Part shown: positions 1-9,355 of the stretch, one piece after another | Numbering within the stretch: the first letter of the stretch is position 1 | How the letters are laid out: each line of letters opens with the position of its first letter | Assembly: GCF_002017875.1 (NCBI RefSeq) | Contig: NZ_MUFV01000001.1 | Span: 1,141,501-1,205,500 of the forward strand | Length of the DNA stretch: 64,000 nucleotides | Source of the DNA: Deinococcus sp. LM3 | Lineage (GTDB): Bacteria; Deinococcota; Deinococci; Deinococcales; Deinococcaceae | Direction of reading: 5' to 3' | Notes under the pieces: generated by a model | The model's input: only the letters and a program-made list of their open reading frames with translations | Told to the model about the DNA's origin: nothing | The model's database searches: none | Translations under genes and position numbers: made by a program

Positions 1-245
1 TTCCCCGCACCCGACGCGATGACCTTCTCGCCGTGCTCACCGACATCCAGCGTCAGGCGCGTCAGCTGCGTGCCCGGCATCGCCTCGGCCGCCTTCACCG
101 CCACCAGCAGCACCCCCGCCGGCGGCGCCGGCACCTCCTCCACACCCTCCAGCGGCAGACCCAGCTGCGCGAAAATCGGCTCCAGCTCCGACACGACCGG
201 CAGACCCGGCACCAGTTCCTTCAACCACGAATACGGAATTTTCAT
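1..245 (-). CDS. pheT: Phenylalanine--tRNA ligase beta subunit, N-terminal part (cut by window edge)
   Basis: The first 81 codons of the beta chain of the (alpha-beta)2 phenylalanyl-tRNA synthetase. The protein starts MKIPYSWLKELVPGLP, the usual PheT opening, and runs into the tRNA-binding (OB-fold) region before the window ends. The start is the ATG at 243-245. PheT carries editing and tRNA-binding functions and pairs with PheS, which lies just upstream on the same strand; a Nudix gene sits between them, so the three probably form one minus-strand transcription unit. The N-terminal motif identifies the gene; the rest of the protein cannot be checked here. Confidence 0.92.
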   Translation of the reverse strand, partial: MKIPYSWLKELVPGLPVVSELEPIFAQLGLPLEGVEEVPAPPAGVLLVAVKAAEAMPGTQLTRLTLDVGEHGEKVIASGAG

Positions 246-280
246 TGAGTAACCTCTTGAGTTGGTCGGGGGGTAGGGAA

Positions 281-382
281 CCCCTCACCCCGCCCCTCTC
301 TCCAAGGGAGAGGGAGAAAAACGCTCTGGCTTCAGCTTTCTGTCAGGCCCTCTCCCGTGGGGAGAGGGGTTGGGGTGAGGGG
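281..382. repeat. Foldback pair of GC-rich hairpin repeats
   Basis: Two facing copies of a CCCCTCACCCC...CCTCTC(C)..GGGAGAGGG motif, at 281-314 and in inverse orientation at 345-382. Each copy holds its own small stem (CCCTCTC/GAGAGGG), and the two can also pair with each other. The right-hand copy forms the end of the upstream Nudix coding sequence. Related GC-rich hairpins occur at 33737-33775 and 59480-59530. Confidence 0.7.
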
Positions 383-781
383 TCCGTGCGCCACCTCGCG
401 CACCAGTTCCCGCGCCCGCTCGGGCACGAGGTTCACGGCGTCGAGCTGCGTGAGGGGCACCCACTGCGGCGAGTACCAGTTCTCGTCGCTGCTGCGGATG
501 GCTTCCGGGCCGTCGCCGAGGCGCATCTCGCCGGACTGCACCTGCGCCCGGAAGTAGTGCTCCAGGTTGCCGATGTTCTCCAGCACGAGGAGTTCGGGGC
601 CGACGGTGACGGTCAGGTTCACTTCCTCCAGTACCTCACGGATGCAGGCCTGTGCGGGCGTCTCGCCGTCCTCGATGCCACCGCCGGGCAACGTGGCGTA
701 TGCGCGGCCCGCCTTGCGCCGGAGCATGAGCAGGACTTCGTGATGATCATTGAGGATGATGGCGACGGCGCGGGCTCTCAC
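332..781 (-). CDS. Nudix hydrolase
   Basis: A 149-residue Nudix-superfamily pyrophosphohydrolase. The Nudix box is complete: GGGIEDGETPAQACIREVLE followed by EVNL (pattern GX5EX7REUXEEXGU, with VN in the usual XG positions), about residues 32-55. Substrate unknown; the family cleaves nucleoside diphosphates linked to a moiety X. I chose the GTG at 779-781 because it overlaps the TGA of pheS (GTGA), which places the gene in the pheS-pheT unit. The last ~16 residues (HGPLTPTPLPTGEG...) are encoded by the hairpin repeat at 345-382, so the C-terminal tail looks acquired rather than part of the fold. Longer upstream starts only read pheS in another frame. Confidence 0.82.
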   Translation of the reverse strand: MRARAVAIILNDHHEVLLMLRRKAGRAYATLPGGGIEDGETPAQACIREVLEEVNLTVTVGPELLVLENIGNLEHYFRAQVQSGEMRLGDGPEAIRSSDENWYSPQWVPLTQLDAVNLVPERARELVREVAHGPLTPTPLPTGEGLTES

Positions 782-1797
782 TCCAGCTCTCCCCGGAACT
801 GCCCGATCACGCGGGGGTCGTTGGCGTAGAAGTAGCGGATGTCGGGGATCTTGTACTTGAGCATGGCGATGCGTTCCGGGCCGAGGCCGAACGCGAAGCC
901 GGTCTTGCCTTCGTACACGCGCTCCTTGCCCTGGGCTTCGCGGAGGTCGTCGACGGCTTTGAAGACGCTGGGGTGGACCATGCCGCACCCGCCGAGTTCG
1001 AGCCATTTGCTTTCGCCGCGGGGGTTGTCCCAGTACACGGCGAAGTCGGCGCCGGGTTCCACGAAGGGGTAGTAGCTGGGCTGGAAGCGGACTTTGGCGC
1101 CGGGGCCGTAGAGGCCGCGGGCCATTTCGGCGATGGTGCCTTTCAAGTCGGCCATGCTGATGTGGTCGCCCACCACGAGGCCTTCGAGCTGGTGGAACAT
1201 GCTTTCGTGGGTGGCGTCGGTGGCTTCGTAGCGGTAGACCTTGCCGCGCACGACGATTTTCAGGTCGGGTTCGTGATTGACCATGTAGCGGATCTGCATG
1301 GGGCTGGTGTGGGTGCGCAGCAGGCGGCCGTCCTCAAGCCAGAAGGTGTCCTGGAGGTCGCGGGCGGGGTGGTACCAGGGGACGTTGAGGGCTTCGAAGT
1401 TGTGGTGTTCGTCTTCGACTTCGGGTCCCTCGACGACCGTGTACCCGAGGCGTTCGTAGATGCCGGTCAGGTCGTCGTAGACGCGGTTGATGGGGTGCAG
1501 GCCGCCTGCGGGGAGCGGCAGGCCGGGGAGGGTGACGTCGATGACTTCGCTGGCCAGCTGGGCGTCGAGGGCTTCGCGCTTCAGGGTGGCTTCGCGTTCA
1601 TCCAGGGCGTCCTGGATGGCCTGCCGGACGGCGTTGATCTCGGCGCCGCGTGCCTTGCGTTCCTCAGGGGGCAGTTTGCCCAGGGAGCCGAGTTCGCGGG
1701 TGACGAGGCCGCTCTTGCCGACGTACCTGGTCTTGACGGTCTGGAGCGCTTCGAGGGTGGTGGCCGCCTGGATGGCCTGGATGGCTTCGTGTTGCAT
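778..1797 (-). CDS. pheS: Phenylalanine--tRNA ligase alpha subunit
   Basis: Catalytic alpha chain (339 residues, normal length) of phenylalanyl-tRNA synthetase, which charges tRNA-Phe. The N-terminus (MQHEAIQAIQ... YVGKSGLVTRELGSLGKLPPEER) is the coiled-coil region; class II motifs follow, including HPINRVYDDLTGIYERLGY, LRTHTSPMQIRYM and the motif 3 stretch ELGGCGMVHPSVF...FGLGPERIAMLKY. The start ATG is preceded by an AGGAG-type ribosome site (CACAGGAGAACCC). The gene is coupled to the downstream Nudix gene. A terminator-like hairpin lies in its leader (1834-1864). Confidence 0.97.
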   Translation of the reverse strand: MQHEAIQAIQAATTLEALQTVKTRYVGKSGLVTRELGSLGKLPPEERKARGAEINAVRQAIQDALDEREATLKREALDAQLASEVIDVTLPGLPLPAGGLHPINRVYDDLTGIYERLGYTVVEGPEVEDEHHNFEALNVPWYHPARDLQDTFWLEDGRLLRTHTSPMQIRYMVNHEPDLKIVVRGKVYRYEATDATHESMFHQLEGLVVGDHISMADLKGTIAEMARGLYGPGAKVRFQPSYYPFVEPGADFAVYWDNPRGESKWLELGGCGMVHPSVFKAVDDLREAQGKERVYEGKTGFAFGLGPERIAMLKYKIPDIRYFYANDPRVIGQFRGELE

Positions 1798-1833
1798 GGG
1801 TTCTCCTGTGTGGGAATGAACGGTCTGGCCATG

Positions 1834-1864
1834 AAAAAGCCCCGCCTCACGGGGGTGGGCGGGG
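1834..1864 (-). terminator. Terminator-like hairpin in the pheS leader (candidate attenuator)
   Basis: On the minus strand CCCCGCC pairs with GGCGGGG (1858-1864 with 1840-1846) across an 11-nt loop and is followed by CTTTTT. It lies 37 nt before pheS and reads towards it, while the gene on the other side (nhaP) points away, so it does not terminate any annotated gene. This placement fits an attenuator. I see no T-box core (AGGGTGG) and no Phe-rich leader peptide, so the control mechanism is unknown. Confidence 0.55.
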
Positions 1865-2264
1865 TGACTCGCTGCGGCCTGAGGTTCAGGCGAGCGTGAC
1901 CCCGGAGCGGGTAAACGGCGAAAGTGTACCGGGCCGGGGCGTCATGCCTGTCAGGGTAGCAGGTTTGCGCGGGCGCAGCATCCGGCCGGCGCTGCCCTGC
2001 CGCTGTTCTTCTGGCTGGTACGGGCGCTGTCCGTTTCGGTCGGGGCTGGCCGGAACGCCGGGTGGCCGGGTTGGCAGCCGGGCGACTGATGAGCCGGCAG
2101 TTCACCGGGCCTTCATGTTCCCGGTCCGGGCCGCCCAGGGGGTGCCCGGTCCTTTTTCGTGCGCCTGGACGCATGCGACCATGACAGCATGATGTCATTA
2201 CTGCGCGGCAGGTCTTCTTTTGAATTCGGATTACGGCGACTGATGTGGAACGGGCAGGGTCAGG
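1865..2264. other. Divergent intergenic region pheS / nhaP
   Basis: About 400 bases with no convincing gene. It should hold the promoters for pheS (minus) and the antiporter (plus). A perfect inverted repeat ATGACA-N6-TGTCAT (2181-2198) lies 67 bases before the antiporter start. On the minus strand TACACT (complement of 1923-1928) is a possible -10 for pheS, but the only -35-like sequence nearby is spaced too far (20 nt). Confidence 0.5.
2181..2198. promoter_or_regulatory. Inverted repeat upstream of the antiporter gene
   Basis: ATGACA (2181-2186), six-base spacer, TGTCAT (2193-2198), a perfect dyad of the size bound by dimeric repressors or activators. It lies between the pheS leader and the antiporter start. 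Function inferred from position only. Confidence 0.35.
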
Positions 2265-3737
2265 ATGGGTGAAGTTCACACCGAGCTGTTCCTGCTGGCT
2301 GTCGGGGTGATGCTGCTGGTCAGTCTGCTGGTCAACCGGCTGGGAGGCCGCCTGGGCATTCCGGGGCTGCTGCTGTTCCTGGGCGTGGGCATGCTGGCCG
2401 GGTCGGACGGGCTGGGCATTCAGTTTCAGGATTACCGGCTGGCTCAGGCGCTGGGTACGCTGGCCCTGTGCTTCATCCTGTTTCAGGGGGGGCTGGACAC
2501 CAACTGGGCCAAGACGCGGCCGGTGGTGCGCCGGGGCCTGAGTCTGGCGACGGTGGGGGTGCTGGTCACGGCGGGCGTGATGGCGGCGTTCGCGCACTAC
2601 GCGTTCGGGTTTCCGTGGCTGGCGGCGTGGCTGCTGGGCGCGATCGTCAGCAGCACGGACGCCAGCGCGGTGTTCAGCGTCCTCAAGGAGCGGCAGCTGG
2701 GCCTGAAGGGTGACGTGGCGCCGCTGCTGGAGTTCGAGTCGGGCGGGAACGACCCGATGGCGGTCTTCCTGACGGTCGGCATTCTGGAACTGATGGCGAA
2801 TCCGGAACTGGGCGTGCTGAGCATCGTGCCGCTGTTCGTCAAGCAGATGCTGATCGGGGCGGTGTTCGGGGTCGTGCTGGGCCGCGCGGGTCTGTGGATC
2901 CTGAACCGCCTGCAGTTGCAGTTCGAGGGTCTGTACTCGGTGCTCAGTCTGGCGCTGGCCCTGACGATCTTCGCGGGGACGGCGGTGGCGGGCGGCAGCG
3001 GGTTCCTGGCGATCTACATCGCCGGAGTGATCATCGGGAACGCCGAGTTCATTCACCGGCGCAGCCTGCTGTCGTTTCATGACGGGCTGTCGTGGCTGAT
3101 GCAGGTGGCGATGTTCCTGACGCTGGGCCTGGTCGTGAACCCGCACGAGCTGCTGCCCACGGCGGGACTGGCGCTGGCGTGCGCGCTGGTGCTGGTGTTC
3201 GTGGCGCGGCCCCTGAGCGTGTACCTGAGTCTGGCGCGCGCGAAGATGCCGCTGAACGAGAAGAGCATGGTGGCGTGGGTGGGGTTGCGCGGCGCGGTGC
3301 CGATCGTCCTGGCGACCTTTCCGCTGCTGGCCGGGGTGGAGCAGGCGAACACGCTGTTCAACATCGTGTTCTTCATCGTGCTGACCAGCGTGCTGCTGCA
3401 GGGAACGACGCTGACGCTGGTGGCGCGCTTCCTGCGGGTGCGTGAGGCGCTGCCCGAGGTGACGCAGTACCCGATCACTTACACGCCGACCGGGCACAAC
3501 AAGAACGAGATGGTCGAGGTGGAGGTCCGGGCGGGCAGCGCCGCCGTGGGGCAGCGCATCATGGACCTGAGGCTGCCGCCCGAGGCGCTCGTGATCCTGG
3601 TTCACCGGGCCGGGGAGTTCCTGATTCCGAAGGGCGCGACCGAACTGCTCGCCGGGGACAGCCTGCTGGTGCTGGCCGGCGAGACCGAGCTGCGGGAAGT
3701 GGAAGGCAAGCTGCACCGCCCGGCCGGGACCGTATAG
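2265..3737 (+). CDS. Potassium/proton antiporter, NhaP2/CvrA type (CPA1) with RCK-C domain
   Basis: An integral membrane cation/H+ antiporter of 490 residues. Residues ~5-395 form about 12 hydrophobic helices with the CPA hallmarks: a discontinuous-helix motif AIVSSTDASAVFSVLKE and the acidic pair in ESGGNDPMAVFL, where the Asp is expected to bind cation or proton. Residues ~405-490 form a soluble RCK/TrkA-C-like domain (EVEVRAGSAAVGQRIMDLRL...GDSLLVLAGE), typical of NhaP2 proteins that exchange K+ for H+ under nucleotide or pH control. The length agrees with this family. The gene stands alone between divergent pheS and a repeat element that begins 18 bp after its stop. K+ rather than Na+ specificity is inferred from the domain layout. 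Confidence 0.85.
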   Translation: MGEVHTELFLLAVGVMLLVSLLVNRLGGRLGIPGLLLFLGVGMLAGSDGLGIQFQDYRLAQALGTLALCFILFQGGLDTNWAKTRPVVRRGLSLATVGVLVTAGVMAAFAHYAFGFPWLAAWLLGAIVSSTDASAVFSVLKERQLGLKGDVAPLLEFESGGNDPMAVFLTVGILELMANPELGVLSIVPLFVKQMLIGAVFGVVLGRAGLWILNRLQLQFEGLYSVLSLALALTIFAGTAVAGGSGFLAIYIAGVIIGNAEFIHRRSLLSFHDGLSWLMQVAMFLTLGLVVNPHELLPTAGLALACALVLVFVARPLSVYLSLARAKMPLNEKSMVAWVGLRGAVPIVLATFPLLAGVEQANTLFNIVFFIVLTSVLLQGTTLTLVARFLRVREALPEVTQYPITYTPTGHNKNEMVEVEVRAGSAAVGQRIMDLRLPPEALVILVHRAGEFLIPKGATELLAGDSLLVLAGETELREVEGKLHRPAGTV

Positions 3738-3755
3738 CTGCCCCTTGCGGCCGTA

Positions 3756-3891
3756 ATACGGATTCCGTTTGTTTCGCTGACAATCCGGAACTTCACCGGA
3801 TTGCCGGCTCCACGTCCGGAACCCGTTTTGCTCCTACTCGCGTCCGCTCGGATTGAACGGTCTTTGCAGCCCATTCAATCGGAGTCCGTAT
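3756..3891 (-). repeat. Dispersed ~135-bp element with inverted ends, copy 1
   Basis: One of three full-length copies (with 30290-30424 and 41643-41777), plus an IS-split copy (42723-44342) and a fragment (48081-48125). The ends are inverted repeats: ATACGGATTCCG at the left and CGGAGTCCGTAT at the right. Just inside the right end lies a strong hairpin (GATTGAACGG...CCATTCAATC). It is orientated opposite to copies 2 and 3. It codes for nothing and looks like a miniature inverted-repeat element. Confidence 0.85.
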
Positions 3892-3963
3892 AAGGTGGGC
3901 GGCGGGGCGTTCATGATGTCCCCGTAAGACTTTGGCGAGGGCGTGGGGCGCAGGCTGGGAAAC

Positions 3964-6258
3964 ATGATCCTGCCCGCGCCCCGTTCCGTGCCCAGGGGCA
4001 CCGGTCTGGCGGCGCTGGGCCTGGGGGCCGGGTACCTGCTGCACCTGATGCACCTGCTCGGCTGGACGTCCGGCTCGCCGGAGTGGGCGCTGGGGCCGTA
4101 CCTGCTGGTCTTCCTGGGGTCGGCGGCGCTGATCTGGTCGCTCGCGGCCCGCACGGAAGCGCCGGGCGCGTGGCGGTGGGTGGCGGCCGGGACGTTCTGC
4201 TGGGGCGTCGGGAACGCGCTGTACACGCTGGGGAACGTGCAGGCGGGCGTGCTGGGGTTCACGGACCCGTGGTTCCTGGCGTTGCCGGCCTGCATGCTGC
4301 TGGCCTTCCGGCTGTTCGAGCGGCGCTGGCCGTCGCTGCCGTCGCGGGAAGCGCGGCTGGACGTGGCGGCGCAGGTCATGGCGGCCGGGGCGTACCTGTG
4401 GTTTTTCGTGCTGGCCGAGCAGATGCAGAGCGCCGGGCCGTCGCTGCTGTCGAATCTCGTGGCGGCGCTGTACCCGCTGTCGGATCTGGTGCTGCTGAGC
4501 CTGCTGCTGGCGCAGACGTGGCGCGGCCCGGACGGCGCGCCGCGCGGCATGGGGTTCCTCGCGGCGGGCATGGTGCTGTTCGTGGTGGCGGACACCGGGT
4601 ACACCATCCTGGCGCTGCGGGACGCGTACGAGGGCCACATGTGGCCGGACGCGCTGTGGCCGCTGGCGGCGCTGCTGTTCGCGGCGGGGGCGTGGCAGGC
4701 GGGGCGGGTGCGCCCATTGACGGTCGGCGCCGCGCCGCGCCGTCCGCGTTCCCTGTGGTACGGGCCGCTCGCGCCGTACTCGGCGCTGCTGGCCGGGTTC
4801 ATGCTGCTGGGCGCGGTGCGACTGCCGCTGGAAGCGCGGGGGGCGCTGTACGCGACGTTCTTCGCGGCGATCTTCGTGGCGGCACGACAGACGCTGACGC
4901 TGCGCCAGCTGGAGGACAGCCGCGCACGACTGGAATTCCAGTCGCGGCACGACGCGCTGACCGGCCTGGGGAACCGCCGGCAACTGCACCTGACGCTGGA
5001 CAGATGTGGGAGCAACGCGGCGGGAACGGGGCTGCTGGTCGTGGACCTCGACGACTTCCGTTTCGTGAACGAGGCGCTCGGGCACCGCGCCGGGGACGCC
5101 TTCCTGCAACGCACGGCCGCCACGCTGCGGGGTCAGGCCGCCGCCCTGAACGGCGAGTGCTTTCACCTGAGCGCCGACGAGTTCGTGGTGATCGTCCCGG
5201 CCACCCGCGAGGAGCAGGTGCGCGCGGCGGGCGAGGCGCTGCGGCGCGCCCTGCGGGAGCCGGTCACGCTCGAGGGGCAGGTGCTGAACATCACGGCGTC
5301 GGTGGGCGCGGCGCTCAGACCGGCGGACGGTCTGCTGGACGGGGCGGCGCTGCTGCGCCGCGCGGACCTCGCCATGAAGGAGGTCAAACGCAGCGGCGGC
5401 AACGGACTGCGGCTGTTCGACCCGCTGCGCGACGACGCGGCCGCCTCGCGGCGGGTCATGATCGAGACGCGCCTGCGCGGCGCCGCCGAACGCGGGGAAC
5501 TGCAACTGCACTACCAGCCGCAGCTGGAACGCGGCGGGCAGCGCGTGCATTTCGAGGCGCTGCTGCGCTGGCAGGACGCGCAACTGGGCGCGGTCTCCCC
5601 GGCCGAGTTCGTGCCGGTCGCGGAGAGCGCGGGCCTGATGGTCAGCCTGGACCGCTGGGTGATCGCGCAGGCGTGCCGGCAGCTGGCCGGGTGGCGGGCG
5701 GCGGGACGGCCGTGGCAGGTGGCGGTGAACATCAGTCCGCCGAACCTGGTCCGGCCGGATTTCTTGCCGTTCCTGCTGCGGACCCTGCGGGAGCACGGGC
5801 TGCCGCCCGCCGCGCTGGGCCTGGAAGTCACCGAGCGTCTGCTGGTCGAGAACGAGGCGGAGGCGCGGCAGACCCTTCAGGCCCTGATGGACCTGGGCAT
5901 CGAGGTGGCCGTGGATGACTTCGGGGTGGGGCAGTCGTCGCTGTCGTCGCTGCTGCGCCTGCCGATCAGCGTGCTGAAGGTGGACCGGGCGTTCGTGACG
6001 GAACTCACGGGGGACCGCGCGGACGGTCAGGCGGCGTTCAAGGTGGTGCAGGCGGTCGTGGGCCTGGGCCGCGCCCTGAACCTGCGGGTGGTGGCCGAGG
6101 GCGTGGAAACCCCGGAGCAGGCGCAGCTGCTGTGGGAACTCGGCGTGGACGCCCTGCAGGGGTACTGGATCGGGCGGGCCGCGCCTCCGGAGACCCTGAG
6201 CGAACAGCCGGGCGGGCCGGCGGGCGCAGCGGCTCGGCCCGCACCCGGCCTTGTCTGA
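3964..6258 (+). CDS. Membrane protein with degenerate GGDEF and EAL domains (probable c-di-GMP phosphodiesterase)
   Basis: A 764-residue sensor. The N-terminal ~310 residues contain about nine hydrophobic segments (a membrane sensory region of unknown ligand). A GGDEF domain follows (LTGLGNRRQL..., ~residues 330-490), but its signature reads SADEF instead of GGDEF and is therefore probably not a working cyclase; it may bind GTP as a regulator. The C-terminal EAL domain (~500-745) keeps the key motifs: LHYQPQLE, FEALLRW (EAL), EVTERLL, DDFGVGQSSLSSLLRLP, LKVDRAF, VAEGVET. It should hydrolyse c-di-GMP to pGpG. I start at the ATG at 3964; a GTG 21 bases upstream is possible. Confidence 0.87.
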   Translation: MILPAPRSVPRGTGLAALGLGAGYLLHLMHLLGWTSGSPEWALGPYLLVFLGSAALIWSLAARTEAPGAWRWVAAGTFCWGVGNALYTLGNVQAGVLGFTDPWFLALPACMLLAFRLFERRWPSLPSREARLDVAAQVMAAGAYLWFFVLAEQMQSAGPSLLSNLVAALYPLSDLVLLSLLLAQTWRGPDGAPRGMGFLAAGMVLFVVADTGYTILALRDAYEGHMWPDALWPLAALLFAAGAWQAGRVRPLTVGAAPRRPRSLWYGPLAPYSALLAGFMLLGAVRLPLEARGALYATFFAAIFVAARQTLTLRQLEDSRARLEFQSRHDALTGLGNRRQLHLTLDRCGSNAAGTGLLVVDLDDFRFVNEALGHRAGDAFLQRTAATLRGQAAALNGECFHLSADEFVVIVPATREEQVRAAGEALRRALREPVTLEGQVLNITASVGAALRPADGLLDGAALLRRADLAMKEVKRSGGNGLRLFDPLRDDAAASRRVMIETRLRGAAERGELQLHYQPQLERGGQRVHFEALLRWQDAQLGAVSPAEFVPVAESAGLMVSLDRWVIAQACRQLAGWRAAGRPWQVAVNISPPNLVRPDFLPFLLRTLREHGLPPAALGLEVTERLLVENEAEARQTLQALMDLGIEVAVDDFGVGQSSLSSLLRLPISVLKVDRAFVTELTGDRADGQAAFKVVQAVVGLGRALNLRVVAEGVETPEQAQLLWELGVDALQGYWIGRAAPPETLSEQPGGPAGAAARPAPGLV

Positions 6259-6311
6259 CCTGCAAAGACACGGGGGACACCGGGCGGCGGCGCCGGTGTT
6301 ACCGTGAGGTC

Positions 6312-7538
<1,227 letters not shown>

Positions 7539-7550
7539 CCCCGGCCGGAC

Positions 7551-7593
7551 GGTGCGGGCGCTGACGGTCGGAGCGGACCTCAGCGCCCGCACC
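7551..7593 (+). terminator. Terminator hairpin after glyA
   Basis: GGTGCGGGCGCTG (7551-7563) pairs perfectly with CAGCGCCCGCACC (7581-7593) over a 17-nt loop, 12 bases after the glyA stop. It is followed by GCGTTTCC rather than a long U-run, so it could also be a stabilising 3' hairpin. Confidence 0.6.
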
Positions 7594-7678
7594 GCGTTTC
7601 CCCCCCCGGCACCATGCACCGGGTCCACCCGACGCGTGTGAAAATTCCGTCAATCGGCGTGCCATAGTGTGAGCATCC

Positions 7679-8758
7679 ATGACTGAACCGCCCCCCCCAC
7701 AGGTCAGTTACGCTGAACTGACCCTGCGACTCACCCGGCTGGGCCTGAGCGCCCCGGACCTCGGCAGCGCCATGCAGCCCGTCCTGGACGCCCTGATCAC
7801 CCACACCGCCGCCGCCGGGGCCGGGTACTTCCAGTGGTGGGAATCCGAACAGACCTTCCGCATCCGCGCGTCCAGCGGCCACCACCCCTGGCACGACACG
7901 TCCGGCCTGCCCGCCGCCCTGCCGCTCATTCAGGCCCTGCGCGCCGCCGACGGCGTCAACTTCTACACCGACACCCTGACCCACCCGGCCGTGACCGGCT
8001 TCGCCGCGCTGGGCATCCACGCCCTGATCGCCGCGCCCATCCACGACCGCCACGGACACCTGATCGGCGCGCTGCTGGCGCACGCGCATACCCCGCACGC
8101 CTGGACGGACATCGAATGTGCCCTGACCGGCAGCGTCACCGGCCTGCTGTCCCTGCTGGCCGCCCGCCTGGACGCCGAGGAACGCGAACGCGAAGCGCAC
8201 GAGAGCGCCCTGCGCACCCTGGGCCTGTTCCTGGAAGCGCGGGACGCCGAAACGCACGGCCACACCGACCGCGTCACGCAACTCGCCGTGCGGCTGGGCC
8301 GCGCCCTGCAACTCGACGAATCCAGCCTGTGCGCGCTGCGCTGGGGCGCGTACCTGCACGACATCGGCAAGATCACCCTGCCCGACGAGGTGCTGCGCTG
8401 GCCCGGCCCGTTCAGCCCCGCGCAGCGCGAACGCATGCGCGTTCACGTGGAGGAAGGCGTGTCGCTGGCGCAGCAGCTGACGTTCCTGCCGAAACCCGCC
8501 CTGGACGTCATCGCCGCGCACCACGAACGCTGGGACGGCAGCGGCTACCCCCTGGGACAGCGCGGCCAGAACATCCCCCTCCCGGCCCGCATCTTCGCCG
8601 TGTGCGACGTGTTCGACGCCCTGACCAGCAACCGACCCTACAAGCACGCCTGGACCCCCGACGAGGCCCTGGCCTTCGTGCAGGCCGCCAGCGGCACCCA
8701 CTTCGACCCGCAGGTCGTGCAGGCCCTCATGAAAGTCCTCGGCCACCACGCCGCGTAA
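7679..8758 (+). CDS. GAF / HD-GYP domain protein (probable c-di-GMP phosphodiesterase)
   Basis: A 359-residue cytoplasmic protein. Residues ~25-160 read as a GAF-type sensory domain (AAAGAGYFQWWESEQTFRIR... GIHALIAAPIHDRHGHLIGALL). A C-terminal HD-GYP domain (~180-355) keeps HTDRVTQLA, the HD pair in YLHDIGKITLPDEVL, and HHERWDGSGYP followed by PARIFAVCDVFDALTSNRPY. Such domains hydrolyse c-di-GMP at a di- or tri-nuclear metal site. The gene has its own upstream region after the glyA terminator. The GAF ligand cannot be read from sequence. Confidence 0.88.
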   Translation: MTEPPPPQVSYAELTLRLTRLGLSAPDLGSAMQPVLDALITHTAAAGAGYFQWWESEQTFRIRASSGHHPWHDTSGLPAALPLIQALRAADGVNFYTDTLTHPAVTGFAALGIHALIAAPIHDRHGHLIGALLAHAHTPHAWTDIECALTGSVTGLLSLLAARLDAEEREREAHESALRTLGLFLEARDAETHGHTDRVTQLAVRLGRALQLDESSLCALRWGAYLHDIGKITLPDEVLRWPGPFSPAQRERMRVHVEEGVSLAQQLTFLPKPALDVIAAHHERWDGSGYPLGQRGQNIPLPARIFAVCDVFDALTSNRPYKHAWTPDEALAFVQAASGTHFDPQVVQALMKVLGHHAA

Positions 8759-8819
8759 GCAGGCAACATAGCAGGAATATCCCATTCCGCCTGAACACGA
8801 TCAGGTGGTACGGTAGACC

Positions 8820-9239
8820 ATGCCCCCCGAACAGATCCTGCGCGCCTACGCCGAAGCCGTGTACGCCCGCGACACCCAGGCCCTGCTCGCCCTGTACCAC
8901 CCGCAGGTCACCGTGTACGACCTGTGGGAACACTGGCTCTACGACGGCCAGCAGCAGTGGCGCGGCATGATCGAAGGCTGGTTCGCCAGCCTCGGCGAGG
9001 AGCGCGTGCAGGTCACCTTCGACGACATCCGCACCCACGTCACACCCGACATGGCCCTCGTGCACGCCTTCGCCACCTACGCGGGCCTGAGCGCCACCGG
9101 CGAACGCCTGCGCGCCATGAACAACCGCCTCAGCCTGACCCTGGTCCCCGAAGGGAGCGGCTGGCTGATCCTCCACGAACACAGCAGCGCCCCCGCCGAC
9201 TCCGAAACCGGCAAGGTCAACCTCCAGCGCCCGGCGTGA
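8820..9239 (+). CDS. SnoaL-like (NTF2-fold) protein
   Basis: A 139-residue protein whose opening (ILRAYAEAVYARDTQALLALYHPQVTVYDLWEHW) and later pattern of beta strands (ALVHAFATYAG... MNNRLSLTLVPEGSGWLILHEHSSAP) match the NTF2/SnoaL/DUF4440 fold of calcium-kinase-association-like or ketosteroid-isomerase-like proteins. The Trp-Leu-Ile-x-His-Glu-His-x-Ser ending is characteristic of that group. Substrate unknown. It follows the HD-GYP gene by 61 bp on the same strand, but no functional link can be stated. Confidence 0.7.
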   Translation: MPPEQILRAYAEAVYARDTQALLALYHPQVTVYDLWEHWLYDGQQQWRGMIEGWFASLGEERVQVTFDDIRTHVTPDMALVHAFATYAGLSATGERLRAMNNRLSLTLVPEGSGWLILHEHSSAPADSETGKVNLQRPA

Positions 9240-9355
9240 ACGAGGAGGAGCTGAGAGGAACCTCACCCAGCCTTCGTGATTACAACGTGATGGCGCGTAG
9301 TCTCAAGGTTCTGAATGACAAATACATCCAAGTTTTCATAGCGTGAGGCAGCAAA

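Noticed and set aside
1798..1928. T-box riboswitch for pheS
   Set aside because: No AGGGTGGNACCGCG-type T-box core is visible in the leader.
1581..3716. Long minus-strand frame over pheS leader and the antiporter
   Set aside because: Translation is Gln/Arg/His-rich shadow of the antiporter; no start signal or motif.
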